NCBI GenBank assembly: GCA_027186245.1
Contig: CP114500.1
Location: 1,498,001-1,562,000, forward strand
Direction: 5' to 3'
DNA length: 64,000 nt
Source of the DNA: Coriaria nepalensis
Lineage: Eukaryota; Streptophyta; Magnoliopsida; Cucurbitales; Coriariaceae
This document shows, in pieces, positions 63,498 to 64,000 of the stretch (the stretch's first letter is position 1; each line of letters starts with the position of its first letter). The position numbers and the translations under genes were made by a program. The notes beneath the pieces were generated by a model that searched no databases, was not told the origin of the DNA, and saw only the letters and a program-made list of their open reading frames with translations.

Positions 63498-64000
63498 CTC
63501 ATCAATCTCAGCGAGAGCGAGAACAATTTCTTGAAGAGTCAGATGCAATGGAGGTACATTGAAGAAGAAATAAAAAAACAGACCATGCTTTTTCAAGTCA
63601 ACAGTGAGAGAGAGAGAGAGGCGTTAATACTGTTACTTTATTAGGCAGATTACCGAACGGGAAGGTTTTAATTAAGGAATGATTTCTGGGCTGGGCCAGA
63701 TATAATAAATGTACTTAGCCCAAATTATCAATGGGCCATCGTGCGCTTTAGCCGTGTACTTATATAGTCCATTAGGTGCGCCTTAGCAAACCACAAACAA
63801 GCCCATTTGCAGTCCCGAGTGAGATTTCACAATTCTTATCACTAAATCATATTTCCGCGGAGTTTCCTTAAAGAGGAAGTGAAAAAAACAAGAAAAGTAA
63901 GTGAATGCTTAACTAGTCTGATAATATCATAGATCGATAAGACAATAACAGTATAAATGAAGAAATATATCCCAAATCCTGATCATAAAAACTAAATCTC
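63498..64000 (-). promoter_or_regulatory. HPGT 5' leader and promoter
   Basis: It holds a GA repeat (about 63607-63620) in the leader and site II-type motifs (GGGCTGGGCC, TAGCCCAAA, ATGGGCCAT, AGCCCAT) between about 63688 and 63805. The last 200 bp show no gene. Confidence 0.6.

Overview
This window is nuclear DNA from a flowering plant, almost certainly a eudicot. The genes have many short introns with GT-AG borders (plus two GC-AG introns), AT-rich spacers, dinucleotide repeats, TGGGCC/telo-box promoters, and plant-only families: type-B response regulator, class II KNOX, ERF, DUF868, hydroxyproline arabinosyl- and galactosyltransferases. No organelle, bacterial or viral segment was seen. 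Exon borders were read by eye from splice sites, reading phase and family conservation.

Layout. 0-8 kb: 5' exon of a type-B response-regulator-like gene (runs off the left edge), a DeSI/PPPDE isopeptidase-like gene and a DUF868 gene. 8-13 kb: gene-poor spacer with simple repeats. 13-18 kb: ERF003-type factor, RPL39, a gutted receptor-like kinase, and a small protein carrying a PNRC/Edc1-like decapping motif. 18-28 kb: a DLNxxP (EAR-type) protein, a KNAT3/4/5-type homeobox gene, two small proteins of unknown function and one hAT-like MITE. 28-40 kb: an HPAT-type arabinosyltransferase, tail to tail with a 19-exon PHD/extended-PHD/SET trithorax-like gene (about 2080 aa). 41-46 kb: two head-to-head flotillin pseudogenes. 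45.8-53 kb: RPS11 and MICU share a divergent promoter, followed by MEMO1. 53-64 kb: a TOPLESS N-domain-only protein, a second hAT-like MITE copy, a heparanase-like (GH79) gene broken by a 22-bp tandem duplication, a cysteinyl-tRNA synthetase locus that has lost its catalytic exons, and an HPGT-type galactosyltransferase.

From memory, the gene order matches Arabidopsis segments around At2g25180-At2g25300 (ARR12, PPPDE, DUF868, RPL39, kinase, HPAT2, MEMO, HPGT3), At5g25170-At5g25265 (PPPDE, ERF003, KNAT3, flotillins, HPAT1) and At4g31920-At4g32120 (ARR10, RPL39, KNAT5, MICU, HPGT2), so this is an old conserved block. Five loci within it (kinase, two flotillins, GH79, CysRS) are broken, and three of these kept their ends but lost the middle. 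That is the pattern expected when one copy of a duplicated segment is being fractionated. The genes are not an operon. Loosely shared themes are cell-wall glycoprotein glycosylation (HPAT, HPGT) and transcriptional or chromatin control (response regulator, ERF, KNOX, EAR protein, TPL-like, SET protein).
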